A stretch of DNA of 35,590 bases, from contig CAJOFV010000019.1 of the NCBI GenBank assembly GCA_905233925.1, forward strand, positions 1 to 35,590. Direction: 5' to 3'. The position numbers and the translations under genes are program-made. This document shows, in pieces, positions 35,001 through 35,590 of this stretch (the first letter of the stretch is position 1; each line of letters opens with the position of its first letter). Source of the DNA: Paludibacteraceae bacterium. GTDB lineage: Bacteria > Bacteroidota > Bacteroidia > Bacteroidales > Paludibacteraceae. The notes beneath the pieces are model-generated. The model was given only the letters and a program-made list of their open reading frames with translations, was not told the DNA's origin and ran no database searches.

Positions 35001-35590
35001 TTGATGCGCAGCGTTCCTTCGGCATATTTGTCGTCCAATAGTCCGTGCACCTGAATATTCTTGTAGCGGTAACCGCGATAAGCAATGTCTTTGACGGTTA
35101 TATCCGCTGTGCCGTGCGGCGCTTCTCCGGCAGCAAGATGCCAGTTCGTCGTGAGCGACAGCGAAACCGTTCCCAAGTCCTTCTGCGCTAACAGACGCCC
35201 GAGGTTAAAGCGTTTCGTGCCGGCTTGTCCCGTGAGGGCGATGGACGTGAAGTCCTGATTCGTTACGCACGTCCCGTCGGTGGTCAGTACGCCTAATGCT
35301 GTCCGGAACGCCCCGTGCAGCGTCAGGTCGTGCAGCCGTCCGCGCACTTCGCCCTGGTAGTGCATGTCCCCGAGACGGCGGATGACGGGCGGCAGACGGA
35401 ACGGCTTGCCTTGAATGCCCGACACGAAGTCCTGAATCTGCGCAATGGTCAGCGACAAGTCCTGACACCGTGCATTAACATACAGGTCGTCAAGCACAGG
35501 CAGACCGACCGCTGAGAAATTGCCGAGGAACACGCGGTTCCCGTTGTAGAACAGCTCCAGATTGTCCGCGGCTATACTGTCCAGCGACCC
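32075..35590 (-). CDS. TamB-like translocation/assembly module protein (DUF490), partial at 5' end
   Basis: Reading frame stays open to the window edge. C-terminal TamB-type wording: DFTIAEGSQIIWNGNPEEPILNVTAKYQVTASLKDL, ISGRTSVPVITAVNLTGKLSEPAIRFDIELP, VVYLLVFGRFYTPEYM. Confidence 0.9.
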   Translation of the reverse strand, partial: GSLDSIAADNLELFYNGNRVFLGNFSAVGLPVLDDLYVNARCQDLSLTIAQIQDFVSGIQGKPFRLPPVIRRLGDMHYQGEVRGRLHDLTLHGAFRTALGVLTTDGTCVTNQDFTSIALTGQAGTKRFNLGRLLAQKDLGTVSLSLTTNWHLAAGEAPHGTADITVKDIAYRGYRYKNIQVHGLLDDKYAEGTLRIKDKNINLNLEGLLDFQHTDKRLDVELALNRLCPYELKLLERFPNAELHGTAQLHYTGHDLDHAAISAAVDSLQLRIGEDSVLMKSLALTSERQDDVLTLKLQSDYLTCSAKGNFAYTTLPTSLAKQLARYLPSVFPTSRYKQLMAQQTDNELTFYLYGHKIAQLQEMLQLPVMISDDPVIKGSFDEERRSWSLQTYVPAIVAGNAQLHDFTLTAGDKYDALALDMSLELDSNRFTTHAQAFRDSLLLGLDIHALPPAKSYGTLDVETHFMHYAGKPLVEMHVLPSIVQLGDSVYKIDDSRIAYCAADTSLMIDNFRILGTSQVIAADGIASPRMSDSLQVTLANINAGLLMPFALPERAFTVGGQLTGWAKLFGVFSKPVFEAEVRLSPAIMCGAHIGDAVAKISLDRETNNIIIDGNVDNGSHRVAHVDGLAEPKKGRFLIDIFPDSIPLAFINHWTSGFLSDISGYGSGRVTVSGEGKKVWVMTRVKGIDAGLTIPFTGCRYTFNDSVFMDSTSIIFPDMTLHDEEGNPFYFNGRLTHDEYFKNFRLDLAGRCDHTLAINLPDQPGQFMSGKIYADGDVYLEGPDNDIVLSADAIAVGKSRFRISVDGASSASDNSFITFYNHNKKEEEVVVVKKKSVIPQRKKPAEVAAAASRFRLGMNIDIDPQTLFELVLNERTGDKISARGDGSIKFTMDDATDEYKLVGTYTLMAGKIGLTIGNVIRRDFTIAEGSQIIWNGNPEEPILNVTAKYQVTASLKDLFGSETENLISGRTSVPVITAVNLTGKLSEPAIRFDIELPRSEETIENQIRSVINTDEMMMRQVVYLLVFGRFYTPEYMRTSTASSGVNETYSLLSSTITGQINAWLGKLTNVFTMGFNYRADGEGETAQQEYEAVFSLQPVDRLLINGNIGYRYNDISNRPFFGDLDIEYFLTPNGKVRLKGYTHSVDKYSLRQATMIEGVGVVFKHDFNWKKE

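Overview
This window looks like chromosomal DNA from a Bacteroidales-type Bacteroidota. The lineage call rests on recurrent TTTG-N19/20-TAnnTTTG promoters, protein family content and short C-terminal tags on surface proteins. No prophage, transposase, CRISPR array or rRNA was seen.

Plus-strand content includes:
- Large secreted or surface proteins at 1-321 (partial), 323-2266 and 2925-8555.
- An untracked 53-aa ORF at 8567-8728.
- An M24 aminopeptidase P and argS.
- A WD40/TolB-like secreted protein.
- A 2230-aa fusion of an Amidase_3 domain and a GHL10 (DUF187) glycosidase-like domain, followed by an overlapping repeat-rich membrane ORF.
- A DUF4160/DUF2442 pair, an apparently frameshifted membrane protein and a FucP-like MFS transporter.

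Minus-strand content includes:
- An envelope-related gene cluster: YycJ-like MBL hydrolase, DPM1-like glycosyltransferase, M23 peptidase, YiiX-like hydrolase and a DUF4878-like lipoprotein.
- rpsA and a TamB-like protein that runs off the window.

There are two tRNAs: Leu-TAA on minus and Gln-CTG on plus.

The most interesting items are:
1. The amidase-GHL10 fusion, which could carry out two consecutive peptidoglycan steps.
2. A C-terminal tag shared by five otherwise unrelated secreted proteins.
3. The 53-aa ORF immediately downstream of one tagged protein.
4. Reading-frame-agnostic 7-, 8-, 10- and 11-bp tandem repeat arrays in and between genes.

All family calls were made by eye from motifs; no database search was run.
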